In this document: positions 43,112-54,455 of the stretch, piece by piece
Numbering within the stretch: position 1 is the stretch's first letter
Layout of the letters: each line of letters starts with the position of its first letter
Origin: Anniella stebbinsi
Taxonomy: Eukaryota > Chordata > Lepidosauria > Squamata > Anniellidae
Direction of reading: 5' to 3'
Length of the DNA: 64,000 nt
NCBI GenBank assembly: GCA_029215795.1
Contig: JARDYH010000005.1
Location: forward strand, 163,829,814-163,893,813
Program-made: the position numbers and the translations under genes
The notes under the pieces: model-generated
Told to the model about the DNA's origin: nothing
What the model saw: only the letters and a program-made list of their open reading frames with translations
The model's database searches: none

Positions 43112-43845
43112 CTCAGTTCTTGCACAGGCTGCATTTCCATCCCTAGATATTTACTCAAAAGTAAGACCCATTGAATTTCCTTGGTTCTTGAAAAGCAACA
43201 CACTTGCTTTTAGATTTGCCAGTCTCAGCATTCTATGTGTGGTATGAATGCTTGCTCTGTCTGTCCCTATAGTTTCCCGCAAGGTCCAGCCAGGGGAAGC
43301 CAGTAAATTAAACCCAGGGGTGGAGGGTGGGATTCCCTCAAGTTCCTCTGACAGCAGGTGCTATAGAACATGGACCTTCCAGGAGTGTTGAGGCTGGATT
43401 TCTGGCAGACCCAGCCAGGCAACTTTATGGCCTGTCCCTCCATTTGGTAGCCCCCAGAGCACCTGCCTCATAAGGCAAATGGCCACATGAGAACTGTTAT
43501 TATGGCCTGCTACTTTGTTTGTCTTTAGTAGTCTGTGGTCCAGATCTCTTCAGAAGGGGGAATAGTGTTTTGTGGTTGGGATCAGTCTAAATTATCTCCA
43601 GAGGTCCCTTACTCAGTGCCTCTGATAGCAAAGAGATTGAGGATTTCCCCCAACTCTGTTACTCTTGAAGTTATTAGTCCTGTTGAAAATAGATTTTATA
43701 ACATAAGCATGAAAACAGTGAATACCCCTTTTTAACTTGTTAAACCAATGAAAACATGCTACACAAGAAGTCTTAAGATATGAATGGTTTATAAAGAAAA
43801 GTAAATGCAAAAGAACTTCAGATGCAGAAGTGAAATCAGAAACAT
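43112..43845. other. Unassigned sequence
   Basis: No gene, repeat or RNA recognised. A 66-codon plus-strand ORF at 43,535 lacks motifs. Confidence 0.5.
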
Positions 43846-43846
43846 T

Positions 43847-44135
43847 ACTACTACTAGTAGTAGTAGTAGTAGTATCCTGCATTTTGCCCAATGCTGGGCC
43901 TCAGGGCAGCCTTACAAAACTAAAACATATACAGCTAAAACCTATAAATAGGAATATACAAAAGTTAAAACTATAATTAAATACTTTTCAATATTAAAGC
44001 GTTTAAAACATTTAAAATACATAACAATTTAAAAGTCAAAGGTATAGACAGAGGTCCAGATTATTTGCCAAAGGCCTGCTGGAACAAAAAAGGGTTTATC
44101 TGCCTCCAAAAACACATCAAGGAGGGAGCCAGGGT
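43847..44135 (-). mobile_element. L2-like LINE 3' fragment with (TAG)n tail
   Basis: (CTA/TAG)n at 43,847-43,876, then tgcattttgcccaatgctggg and an A-rich noncoding part. Near 44,060-44,130 the minus-strand frame resembles the LINE C-terminus (FLFQQAF). Consistent with a reversed, tail-first LINE insertion. Confidence 0.5.
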
Positions 44136-45389
44136 AGACTACAAGGATTAGAAAGAAAATTCATGTGTACGCTATGCAAAATACACGACAGCTCAACTGT
44201 TTCTAAACCTTATTAAAAAAACAGAGTGACTGGGCCGAAACCAACGTTGTAGGCCCAGAAGCACTTTGAAAGGTTTCAACATTGTACTTAAAACTTAACA
44301 CCGGCCCAAACTAATTAAATGAAGTGTTTGAAGCTTTCAACTTTATAGCAGCATGGACCAAACTCTTAGAAAAGAGGGAAGGAGCACACTGTGTGTGTTT
44401 GGGGTGGGGATGGATAGAAAGAGATGTATAGCCAAATATTCCCAGGAGAGATCTGAAGATCAGGTTACCATGGATCCAGAGGAACCACACCCTGCTTCAC
44501 CAGGGAGCAAAAGAGCAAACTGGCCTTATGAAGATAGCCCAAAATGCTCTCAGAGCCAAAGGAATGCATGTTCCAGAAGAGAAAAAAGAAACTCTTCTTC
44601 TTCTTCTTCTTCTTCTTCTTCTTCTTCTTCTTCTTCTTCACTCAAAAGGTCTGTGCTAGAGGCAGCGGCCATTTCACCCACCCACCCCACATTCTAAGGC
44701 AGGAGGGAGAGGGGAGAGCGACACTACTGAGCGTGCCTCGTGCTATGAGGGAAGCATTGACTTGAATAAGAGGTTAAAATATTCCTTAAAAATCAACCGA
44801 AGGGGAATTTTTTTTAAACGAAAAGCTTTCCACCAACTACAGTGAAGGAGGAAGAAGACCCCATCACTGGATTAATTAATAAGGCTCTAGAAATTATGCA
44901 AATTGTGAGCACAAAACTTGGAAACCGAAAGTCATTTGACAAAAGCAGGGAGACAGATTTGTGTTCCTTTTCTACCTTAAACTGCTCTCCTTCCCTCAAT
45001 CTTTCACCAATCTTCTTGAAATTTTCAGGTAATGTAAAACAAACATTTCTTTCTGGCACCTGTAAATTTCAGAAAGGTTGGTGAAACATTTTCGATTTTA
45101 TGGCTGTTAGGATGACCCCCCCCCCCCCAATTATCACTTTAACATGGCGGAATGTGTTTTTTACTGATGGCCCTTAACAATGGAGGCACGACTGTGCCTC
45201 CATTAATTTAACATTAGCTTATTTAGAATACTTAGGATATTACTTTTTTTTTACCCCTCCACCTATACTTTCTACAACTATATGCTGATGGAGGCATTCT
45301 CCTATCTTCTTCTTTATTCATGAAATCAATACGTTTCCTACTTACCCCTTCAAATTTATCTTCACATAGTTGTCCTCACACAATCCTTA
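44136..45389. other. Unassigned sequence with (TTC)n and poly(C)
   Basis: (TTC)n at 44,595-44,640; C run at 45,114-45,129. The segment 45,205-45,250 (aacattagcttatttagaat) recurs at 48,150-48,190. No coding signal. Confidence 0.5.
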
Positions 45390-45650
45390 ACGATACATCT
45401 TCCTCAGTGGCCTCTGGCACAAGCTGATTTTCTGGCTTGAGGAACGGAGGCTGTTATAGTCAGTGAGCACTTGCTGCAGATTTCGTGGCTTGGGGGAGTG
45501 ATACAAACTGACCTATATTGGGAATATTGATAATCAGCCCCATACTCAAGATATCTGTTCTTGTCTACCATATCAGTTTGTGCCGGAGGCCACTGAGGAA
45601 GACGTATCGTCGAAACGCGTTTGGCCCTTCTTCTATTTTAACTACACAGA
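45390..45650. mobile_element. Penelope-like remnant with 39-bp inverted repeat
   Basis: 45,390-45,428 and 45,572-45,610 are inverted copies of atcagtttgtgccggaggcc-type sequence (about three mismatches in 39). The right copy continues into cgaaacgcgt. This looks like two PLE terminal regions in opposite orientation. Confidence 0.65.
45588..45626 (+). ncRNA. Hammerhead-ribozyme-like fold in Penelope remnant
   Basis: GGCCA (45,588-45,592) pairs with TGGCC (45,622-45,626) as stem I. The core CTGAGGA is at 45,593-45,599. GACG-tat-CGTC (45,601-45,611) forms stem II after one extra A. GAAA is at 45,612-45,615, followed by palindromic ACGCGT for a minimal stem III. All type I hammerhead parts are in order. 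The extra A at the base of stem II may reduce activity. Confidence 0.55.
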
Positions 45651-45831
45651 GAGAAATGTCTTAATAATTGCTGAAGGAGTATTCACTCAGCATTTTCATT
45701 ATTCTGTATAGTCAATTGCTCTGTTAAAATGTTTTAATATGTTCGAATGAATTCATTTTAAAATTTTGGAAGCCTTAACTTTCTGGTGATTGTACAATGT
45801 TTTTTTGATTAAGGACAGCACTTTTTTGTCG

Positions 45832-45937
45832 GTTTGCCAATGACAGCAAATTATTTAAGGTTGTTAAAACACAAAGGGATTGTGAAGAGCTTGAAAGGGA
45901 TCTCTCCAAACTGCGAGAGTGGGCAGCCAGTTGGTAG
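45832..45937 (+). mobile_element. CR1-type LINE short fragment
   Basis: gccaatgacagcaaattatt through gagcttgaaagggatctctc matches the CR1 FADDTKLF-CEELERDLSKL region seen at 33,330-33,430. Confidence 0.7.
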
Positions 45938-46474
45938 ATGCTGTTCAAAGGAGTGGCAGTGGGAGAGTTAAAAGGGGTGCTGTTGTGGTCCAGACCACTG
46001 CCAACATACAGACCTCAATGGATTTTCTTCATATACTGTACAACCCTTGACAGGAAAAAGGTGTCCTACAGCTGGCCTATTCCTTGCCTTGCCCCACCCT
46101 CCCAGGCAGGAGAGAGGTCTGTGTGTCACTTTAGCATTGCCACCACCACCTTGTTTAGCCTGGCATCACCTGTCCTACCTGGAGTAAACACGTGGATAGG
46201 CTCCTTGCCGCCTAATGCAGGAGTGCAGAACCTCAGCCCAAGGGCTGAATTCTGTTTCAGGCAAGGCCTCAGGGGCTGCACTCCAATGGTGGGCGGGGCC
46301 AAAATAAAAAAGGGAGGGGCCAAAATATCAAGCTGCTTTAGCTTCAATCTGTTACAGCCGGAGACTACCCCTTAGGAGAGCCATTTCGGCTTTTCAGAAT
46401 GGGAAGAGAAACTGCAGGAAAGCTAAGAAACCACCCAACGATCAGTGGTTGGGTGAACGAGGATGACCAGGGGT
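45938..46474. other. Unassigned sequence
   Basis: A 145-codon plus-strand ORF (45,938-46,375) is partly made of interspersed sequence such as tgggcggggccaaaat and shows no domain. I see no gene here. Confidence 0.4.
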
Positions 46475-46482
46475 CTGAAATC

Positions 46483-47998
46483 TAGGGATGTGCACTGGAT
46501 CGGACCCGATCCACGATCCGAGTCCGGTCCAGTGGGAAATCGGATAAATTATCCGATTTCCGATCCCGCAGCTGGATCGGCCGATCCAATCCGAACCGGT
46601 CCGAAAAGGCTCCGAACCGGTTCGGCGGATCGGCGGATCGGCGGGCGCCCACTGGCGCCCACCGCCGCTTCCATTGGCGGGCGCCAGCGGGCGCCCGCCG
46701 ATGAAAGTGGACAGCGGGGGGGGGAGGAGGGGGCGCTTACCTTCTCGGCCCGTCCGCTCCCGTCCGGCACTAGCAGCTACTACCAGCGGGCTCCGCGGCC
46801 TGCTCCAGGGTGGCGCGCCGGGTGATGTCATCACCCGGCGCGCTACTCTAGAGCAGGCCGTGGAGCCCGCTGGTAGTAGCCGCCGGCGCCGGACGGGAGC
46901 GGACGGGCCGAGAAGGGAAGCAGGGGGTGCGTGGAGGGGAGGAGGGGGCGCGCGGAGGGGGGAGGGGGGCCCTTACCTTCCCGGCCCGGCCGCTCCCGTC
47001 CGGCGCCGGCGACTACTACTACCAGCAGGCTCCGCGGCCTGCTCTAGGGTGGCGCACCGGGTGATGTCATCACCCGGCGCGCTACTCTAGAGCAGGCCGC
47101 GGAGCCTGCTGGTAGTAGCCGCCGGCGCCGGATGGGAGCGGACGGGCCGAGAAGGTAAGCAGGGGGTGCGTGGAGGGGGGGAGGGGGCGCGCGGAGGGGG
47201 GGAGGGGGGCCCTTACCTTCCCGGCCCGGCCGCTCCCGTCCGGCGCCGGCGACTACAACTACCAGCAGGCTCCGCAGCCTGCTCTAGGGTGGCGCGCCGG
47301 GTGATGTCATCACCCGGCGCGCTACTCTAGAGCAGGCCGCGGAGCCTGCTGGTAGTAGCCGCCGGCCCCGGATGGGAGCGGACGGGCCGAGAAGGTAAGC
47401 AGGGGGTCCGTGGAGGGGAGGAGGGGGCGCGCGGAGGGGGGGAGGGGGCCCTTACCTTGCCGGCCCGGCCGCTCCCGTCCGGCGCCGGCGACTACTACCA
47501 GCAGGCTCCGCGGCCTACTCCAGGGTGGCGCGCCAGGTGATGTCATCACCCGGCGCGCTACTCGAGAGTAGGCCGTGGAGCCCGCTGGTAGTAGCCGCCG
47601 GCGCCAGACGGGAGCGGACGGGCCGAGAAGGTAAGCAGTGGCGGGGAAGGGGGCTTACCCCCCCCCGGAGCCGTCCGCTTCTATCCGCTGGCGCCCGCAG
47701 GCGCCAGCGGATGGAAGCAGACGGCCCCGGGGGGGTAGGGAGCGCAGGGGACGGCCCCGGGGGGGGAGGGAGTTAGGCCCCCCCTCACCCGCCGCCATTT
47801 TTTCCTCATAGACTTGCATTGCAATGCAAGTCTATGGGGAAAAAAATGGTGGCCGATCCAAAAATTTACAATTTTTGGGTCGGGATCGGACTCGATCCGG
47901 TCCGGGGGCCCTCCGATTTTGTCCGAACCGGTCCGTGACAAAATTGGAGGTCCCGATCCGGGTCCCGATCCGATCCGGGGGGTCCGTGCACACCCCTA
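46483..47998. mobile_element. 1.5-kb hAT-type element, 8-bp TSD CTGAAATC
   Basis: Left end tagggatgtgcactggat and inverted right end taggggtgtgcacgga. The exact 8-bp target duplication CTGAAATC is at 46,475-46,482 and 47,999-48,006. Subterminal regions are rich in ggatcgga/ccgatcc repeats. No transposase: the interior is the GC-rich hairpin array listed next. Many ORFs across it are GC-driven shadows on both strands. Confidence 0.9.
46700..47640. repeat. Four GC-rich hairpin units, period about 240 bp
   Basis: Each unit is an inverted repeat: ggcccgtccgctcccgtccg on one side and its complement on the other. Units are centred on ggtgatgtcatcacc at about 46,827, 47,066, 47,306 and 47,540. Flanking phrases ctactctagagcaggccg and gtagccgccggcgccgga recur in each. 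Between centres are G-rich spacers (gaggagggggcgcgcggagg). Confidence 0.9.
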
Positions 47999-48006
47999 CT
48001 GAAATC

Positions 48007-48545
48007 AAAGCCTTATGAGGAGAGACGGAAAGAACTGGCCATGTTTAGCCTGGAGTAGAGCACTCTTCAACGACTAGTTTTGGTTACATATGTCAAGTAT
48101 TACATCATACATGTACAAATAGTTTCCTTGCGGATCCCAGCCTGGATTTAATATTTAACATTAGCTTATTTAGAATACTTAGGATACTAGTTTGTTCTAC
48201 CCTTCCAAAAAGAAGTTTCAACAATACAGGAAAATATTCCCAACCCCTTAAGATACCAAAACAATACAACTAGGTTGGGTACACTGTAAGGTGAGCTAAG
48301 ACACCCCACTACTAATAATTATTTTGGATTTGGCAAAAGACTGCAGTGTCCAGTAGACAAATAATAGTTTTGGGTGTTGTAGGAGTTAGCAGTCAAATAA
48401 TGGTTTAGGAAGCTGCTGCCGGTGAAAAGGATTTGGCTCCCTGCTGGCATGCGCCTGTGGATCTCTCTTTGAGAGGAACATGAGACAAGCCGAGGGTTAG
48501 ATGCATGGGAGGCTGGTGACTCTGAGGTTAGTCGGAACTCCGAAG
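48007..48545. other. Unassigned flank of copy B
   Basis: Includes a CR1-like scrap at 48,010-48,060 (ccttatgaggagagacggaa) and the phrase shared with 45,205. Not homologous to the sequence left of copy A. Confidence 0.45.
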
Positions 48546-48557
48546 AAGCTAGGAGAG

Positions 48558-48597
<40 letters not shown>

Positions 48598-48757
48598 GGT
48601 GGCAGAAAGAGCGAGGAAAAAGACAAAGAACTGATGTTTGCTGTTGGGTTGTTCAGGGTGGTTAACAAGCCACCCTGCTGAAAATGTCCTAGGTTTGGAC
48701 AAAATGTTAACCCATGGTTTAACAAACAACCCACACTCAACCTCTGAGTGTGGGTTT

Positions 48758-50442
48758 TCATCTTTTGTGATCAACCCCAGTATGTTCATGTGCGGAAAGT
48801 ACACAGCAACAAATTGACACCCCCCACCACCTCCAAGCCTCTGTTATGTACACAACGAGCTTACCTGGGCACCTCTCACCTGTATGGGTTTTCTGTGGCT
48901 TAGCCCGGTTTTGTTGGCCTCCTATGTGGACCTTTTGGTGAATCGCAAGATTTGAGTGCTGACTGAACCGTTTCCCACACTCAAGGCACTGATAGGGTTT
49001 CTCCCCTGTATGCACCCTTCCATGAGTCACAAGAGACGAGCGCCGAGCAAAACATTTCCCACACTCGAGGCATTTATAGGGTTTCTCTCCCATATGCACT
49101 TTGTGATGCTCGATCAAAGACGAACTGTGAGCGAAACTTTTCCCACACTTCAAGCACTTGAACTGTTTCTCTCCCGTGTGGATTGTCTGGTGAATCACAA
49201 GCTGGGGACGCTGAGCAAAGCATTTCGCACACTCAAGGCACTGATAGGGTTTCTCTCCCATATGCACCCTCCCATGAGTCACAAGAGACGAGCGCCATGC
49301 AAAACATTTCCCACACTCGAGGCATTTATAGGGTTTTTCTCCCGTATGCACTCTGTGATGTCTGTCCAAACCTGAACTGTTAGCGAAAGTTTTCCCACAC
49401 TCAAAGCATTTGAACTGTTTCTCTCCTGAGTGGACTGTCTGGTGTACCACAAGGTTCGAGCGCTGCGCAAAGCATTTCCCACACTCTGGGCATTTATAGG
49501 GTTTCTCTCCCGTATGCACTCTGTGATGTTTGACCAAAAGCGACCTGTGAGCGAAACATCTCCCACACTCCAGGCACTTGAACTGTTTCTCTCCCGAGTG
49601 GACTGTCTGGTGAATCACAAGGTGGGAGCGCTGCGCAAAGCATTTCCCACACTCTGGGCATTCATAGGGTTTCTCTCCCGTATGCACTCTGTGATGTTTG
49701 ACCAAATCCATCCTGTAAGTGAAACTTTTCCCACACTCAAAGCATTTGAAATGTTTCTCTCCCGAGTGGACTGTCTGGTGAATCACAAGCTGGGGACGCT
49801 GCGCAAAGCATTTCCCACACTCTGGGCATTTATAGGGTTTCTCTCCCGTATGCACTCTGTGATGACGGAATAAACTTGACTTGTAAGCAAAATGTTTCCC
49901 ACACTCAAAGCACTTGAACTGTTTCTCTCCCGAGTGGACTGTCTGGTGTACCACAAGGTGGGGGAGCTGCGCAAAACATTTCCCACACTCGAGGCATTTA
50001 TAGGGTGTCTCTCCCGTATGTACTCTGTGATGGTTGACCAAAGCCGTCCTGTGAGCGAAATTTCTCTCACACTCCAAGCACTTGAACTGTTTCTCTCCTG
50101 TGTGAAGTCTCTGGTGGTTCATGAGATGAGCCTGTTGAGAAAAGCATTTCCCACACTCCAGGCACTGATACGGTTTCTCTCCTGTATGGACTCTCTGGTG
50201 TCTCACAAGATGCTGCTGCTGAGAAAAGCGTTTCCCACATTCTGAACATTTGTAGGGTTTCTCCCCAGTGTGGACTCTGTGGTGGATTAAAAGATGCGAC
50301 TGGACAGCAAACCTCTTCCCACACCTCAAACATTTGTACCGTTCATGTCCCATGTGGGTTCGCCGGTGTTGGATGAGATTAAGTTTCTGAGCAAAACATT
50401 TCCCACACACATGACATTTGTTCTTTTTCCTCAAGTCATCTC
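48758..50442 (-). CDS. Zinc-finger gene B, exon 5: 18 C2H2 fingers
   Basis: Terminal exon with acceptor ttttattccag before 50,442, in phase 1. It encodes 18 tandem C2H2 fingers with the same alternation of TGEKPYKC and SGEKQFKC linkers as gene A, and a tail that reads through A's stop (TGA in A is TGG in B), adding about 27 residues. Finger 1 (CHVCGKCFAQKLNLIQHRRTH, shortened) to finger 4 match gene A; the rest of the array has a different order and different DNA-contact residues. With exons 1-4 the coding length is 2010 nt, 669 aa, with no interruption found. Expected role: sequence-specific DNA binding in the nucleus. Confidence 0.9.
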
Positions 50443-50621
50443 CTGGAATAAAAGGCAAAACAGAAAAGAGGCACTGAATGTTCCCATAATTTATTTATGG
50501 AATTCACAATCTCAAGATATACTAAATAAACACAGCTCCATACTGAACAATAGCCAAAGCTCTCTGGGAGGGTTAGAAAAAAATTAAAACGTAAAAAGGC
50601 ATGATATTGTACAATATGAGG

Positions 50622-50828
50622 CTGTTCAGACAACACTCAAAGCTATGGTTAGGCTGCCTATCCTTTTGCAGCAAATTATTAGTGAGTGTGTTTAAATTGT
50701 GGTTATGTAGCCACCATGGTTAGGAATACTTCACATGACACACTAAGTCATGGTTCCCATGACACGCTGAGCCGTAATGTTTAGCTCAAAATGCTTAACT
50801 ACCATTGCTTAGCATGTCGTCTGAACAG
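50622..50828. mobile_element. MITE, TIR ctgttcagacaacac type
   Basis: Orthologue of 5974-6180. Ends ctgttcagacaacac and gtcgtctgaacag. Confidence 0.65.
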
Positions 50829-51576
50829 GCCAATATAAAAGCCACTGATGTATAAACAAAAAATTAGTCACACACACAAAAAAACACATATCTATCTGCA
50901 AACACGCTATATACAATTATAATAATTAACAATAGGAAATCCCTGGACTGGATTAAAATACATGGTGATGACCACTAGTTGAGATGGCTTCAAAAGAGGG
51001 TGAGATAATCCTAAAGCATCTGGAAATACACAACATCCATCATCCCTGACCATTTGCCATGCTGGCTGGGCTGATAGGAGTTGCAGCCCAACATCACCTG
51101 GAGGGCTCCTAGTTGACCCCTCCTGACCTACAGGAAAACCAGTCCTGTCTGAATAGTATCCCTTCCCTCAATATCCGATGTTGACGCATGAGTGTTGTTG
51201 CTCATGTAGCCAAAATGGCACCACCCATGCACAAGAGGGAGGTCTCAGCAGGCTTGGGGGAGGTGTGCAGAAATGCAATCAATCTCTAGAGAAAAACAAC
51301 TGAAGCAGGGGGCAAAACAGCCCAATGATTGGGACAGAATGGGGACTGACTGCTAGGGCGCGGGAAGAACAATACTGGATGGCTTGGGGAATGGAATGGA
51401 GTATCCTAGAAGTGGGCACTGAACAAGAAATCTCCACACTGCAATATTTTGTTGCAGCTTCCACTTGTTCTATGTAGTCACCGATAGATTTGGTTTTTTG
51501 GGAGGGGGCATTTAGTTTACACTACCCGTTTTATTATCCTGTCTGCTAATTGCAAGATTCCCCAAGGGCTCCTCAC
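50829..51576. other. Intron 4 of gene B
   Basis: Collinear with 6181-6922. One short palindromic repeat at about 51,055-51,110. No exon signal. Confidence 0.6.
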
Positions 51577-51681
51577 CTGAGCTGGCATCTACAATCCTGA
51601 TTTCCTCAGAAGTCTGCAAATCAGTCTCCTGCAGTGCTACTTCCCCTTCCGGCGGGTCCGTAGGCTCTGGTCTTGCGGCAT
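51577..51681 (-). CDS. Gene B exon 4: acidic linker
   Basis: 105-nt exon, acceptor ttcccccaag before 51,681, donor CAG|GTGAGG after 51,577, phase 1 at both ends. It joins exon 3 (...ENVASLG) and exon 5 (GDDLRKK). In frame it reads DAARPEPTDPPEGEVALQ then ETDLQTSEEIRIVDASS, an acidic Glu/Asp-rich segment. No KRAB B-box identity. In copy A the same exon is destroyed. Confidence 0.75.
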
Positions 51682-52004
51682 CTTGGGGGAAAATAGAGAA
51701 CTGGAAGCATCAGGAGGAATCTGTTGTTGTCGTTTGTGGTCTGTCATTTTTACAGTTTGAAGTTTGGAACCGAGACTCGCAGGACATTCCAACGTCTTGG
51801 GGTCAAGTGGCAAAAAAACTCTAAAGAAGCAAATTCCACATCCCACCTCCTCTGCTTCTGGCTGCACCCACCACTGGACTGCAGTCCCCGAGATCTTTCC
51901 CAAAACTGAATTTAGCTATTGGCCTGAATGAAGTTCATCACCAACTCCTCGAGAAAGGGGCGGAATGTGGGAGGGGTGATTTGGACCTGAAGGCAGAAGA
52001 ACCT

Positions 52005-52290
52005 AAGAAGAGCCCTGCTGGGTCAGATCAAGGTTCCATCTAGTCCAGCGGTCTGTTCACACAGTGGCCAACCAGCTGTTGACCAGGGACCAACATAGCA
52101 GGACACAGGTGCAACAGCATCCTCCCACCCATGTTCCCCAGCAACTGGTGTCACAGGCTTACTGCCTGGGATAATGGAGGGAGCACGTAGCCATCAGGAC
52201 TAGTAGCCATTCATAGCCTTCTCCTCCAGGCATAAAAGGCTTCAGGCACTCTTAAGACTCTGCTGGAGAAGTTTGCTCAATTGTAGCTTT
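52005..52290 (-). mobile_element. CR1-type LINE 3' UTR fragment
   Basis: Orthologue of 12,955-13,245, inside intron 3 of gene B. Confidence 0.6.
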
Positions 52291-52439
52291 CCGTGCTGCT
52301 GCAACTACTGGCCTGCCTTGCACCCGGGATGTGTTATCAAGGTCAGGACAAGACACTCATCTTTGCCAGTTTAAGTATAGACCAAAGTGCCCTCCCCCCA
52401 GTCTCTTTCTTGTCTTTGGCAATCAACTTTTGATTTTTC

Positions 52440-53075
52440 TTCTTTTCTTTTTAGAATGTTTTAATTAAAGTTTTTCATATATTCAACACACCATAAAAAA
52501 TTATAACATAATGCAATATACTATACTATACTATACTATACTATACTATACATCCCTCCCAACCCGCAAAATAAATAAAAAATAATGAATGGAATGAAGT
52601 TTATTTCCCTTATTACCTTTTTAAATTCCTGATATTACTATATCGGAAATTTCATAACATTTATGCAGTCCATATCTCCTTAGCTATGTTCGGCATGTGT
52701 CAGTAACTCAAAATCTATTGTGTGCAATGAATTTCCACCATATGATGCTAAATGCTGGTGGCTCATCTTTGCTTTGTAGTAATCATAACTTATGCATTTT
52801 TTTTCACAAATTGCAAGAGACCTTATATTCTCATATCATGCCTCTTTATCTAGGTGATCCAAATTTTTCCACTGCTGTACTATTGTCTGTCTCGCAGCTG
52901 CTATTACAAAAGTTACTAATTGTTTGGCTACAACAGGGTCATCATCATAATCACCATTATACAAGAATAATATTTTTTGATTATTATATCCTACTAATCC
53001 CTTAAAAAAATATTGAGTGGAATTCTTACAGATTTGTAACATGGCCTTTTGAAAATGCTGCATCTGGAAAGATTA
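52440..53075 (-). mobile_element. 5'-truncated L1 3' fragment
   Basis: Orthologue of 13,318-13,930. The minus frame 52,836-53,063 reads the ORF2 C-terminal IAAARQTIVQQWKN region. An (actat)n expansion lies near 52,515-52,548. Confidence 0.7.
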
Positions 53076-53369
53076 TATGGAAGTGTAACTTCATCAATTC
53101 CAGCTTCTTCATGTTAATGCTTTGAATCCTGGAATAGTTGTTGCAAGAGGAGGACAAGCCCATCACACCCCTTACCCAAAATGGTGTCAGAGATCTTCGC
53201 ATATTGGGAATCCGGAACCCACGGCTCTTCTCCTTGTTCCTGCTGGGCAATGAGCTCAGGCTTTGGGGCAAGAAATCCTGCTCAGGAAATTAAAGAACAG
53301 GAGCATCAGAAGATACCTGAATGTTTGCTTACACAGTCATTTAATTTAGAACGGTAGCTCATGGTAAGG

Positions 53370-54455
53370 TTACAACAGCTGAGATTGTTCAGCTCAGAAA
53401 ACAGTTGGCTGAGGAGAGACATGATGGAGGTGAACAAAAGTACATATGGTGTGGATAACATGGATATAGGGAGACATTTTTCTCCCTCTCTCATAGTACT
53501 AGGGTCGTGTCTACACCAGCATTTATCCCAGGATGGTATTGAGGTCATCCCTACCAGGCCACATGGAGTTCCCTACTCCCACGGGGATCTAGGGACAACC
53601 CCTCAGTGTTCCCAGTAGATCAATAGCTGCTTTTGTCCCATTTCCCCCCCACCCCTCAAAAATCCCGAGGTGCGCTGCTGGTGTGCCCTCCCCACACAAA
53701 GCTGTTGCTGGTCCTCGCGAGTAGTGGGGCTCAGTAAACAGATTTGCGGAATGAGTCCATAGGTATCTGGGGTGAGGGGGAGAGCATTGTTGCCATGTTC
53801 TGGATAGGTCTCGGTGCCGACTGTTGTGTGTGTGTGTGTTTTAACAAATAACAACTTCATGAAGGATCACAACTGTGCTCTTGAGCAAGTGTCAGGAATG
53901 GTTAAAAAAAAAAAAAAAAAGACCTTCACCCCGGAACAGCTCTCCTGTACTTGCAGCAAACTTCTCTGACGTGTGTCCTATGAGGGATGACTGCGAAAGC
54001 ACAAGACTTCGCGATCATCCCTCCCCCTCTCAAAAGGGCTCTATGTGTAGATGAGCCTTAGAACCCAATAGGGTCATCCCTTGAAGCTGATTGGTGAGAG
54101 ATTCAGGACAGATAAAAGGAAGGACTTCTTCACACAGCGCATTGTTAAACTCTGGAATTTGCTACCACAAAATGTGGTGATGGCCACCAATTTGGATGGC
54201 TTTAAAAAGGGGTTGGACAAATTTTCAGAGAAGGCTATCAATGGCTCCTAGTCCTGATGGCTTTGTGCAACCTCCAGTATCAGATACAGTAAGCCTGTAC
54301 ACTAGTTGGTGAGGAACATGGGTGGGAGGGTGCTGTTGTACCATGCCCTGCTTGTGGGTCCCAGGTAGACAGCTAGTTGGCCACTGTGTGAGCAAAGTGC
54401 TGGACGAGAGGAACCCTTGGTCTGATCCAGCATGGCTCTTCTTATGTTCTTATCC
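53370..54455 (+). mobile_element. CR1-type LINE 3' end, split by a MITE
   Basis: Orthologue of 14,228-15,305, with the same MITE insertion. C-terminal frame ends near 54,250; 3' UTR to 54,455. Confidence 0.8.
53501..54058. mobile_element. Non-autonomous DNA transposon inside CR1
   Basis: Orthologue of 14,371-14,926, ends agggtcgtgtctacacc and gtgtagatgagcctt. Confidence 0.7.

Noticed and set aside
44544..44765. Poly-Phe / poly-Ser ORFs
   Set aside because: Translation of the (TTC)n tract at 44,595-44,640.
46463..47090. Long GC-rich ORFs on both strands (up to 138 codons)
   Set aside because: They fall inside the hairpin repeat array of a hAT-type element, are open because stops are rare at this GC content, and are low-complexity (Gly, Arg, Pro, Ala runs).
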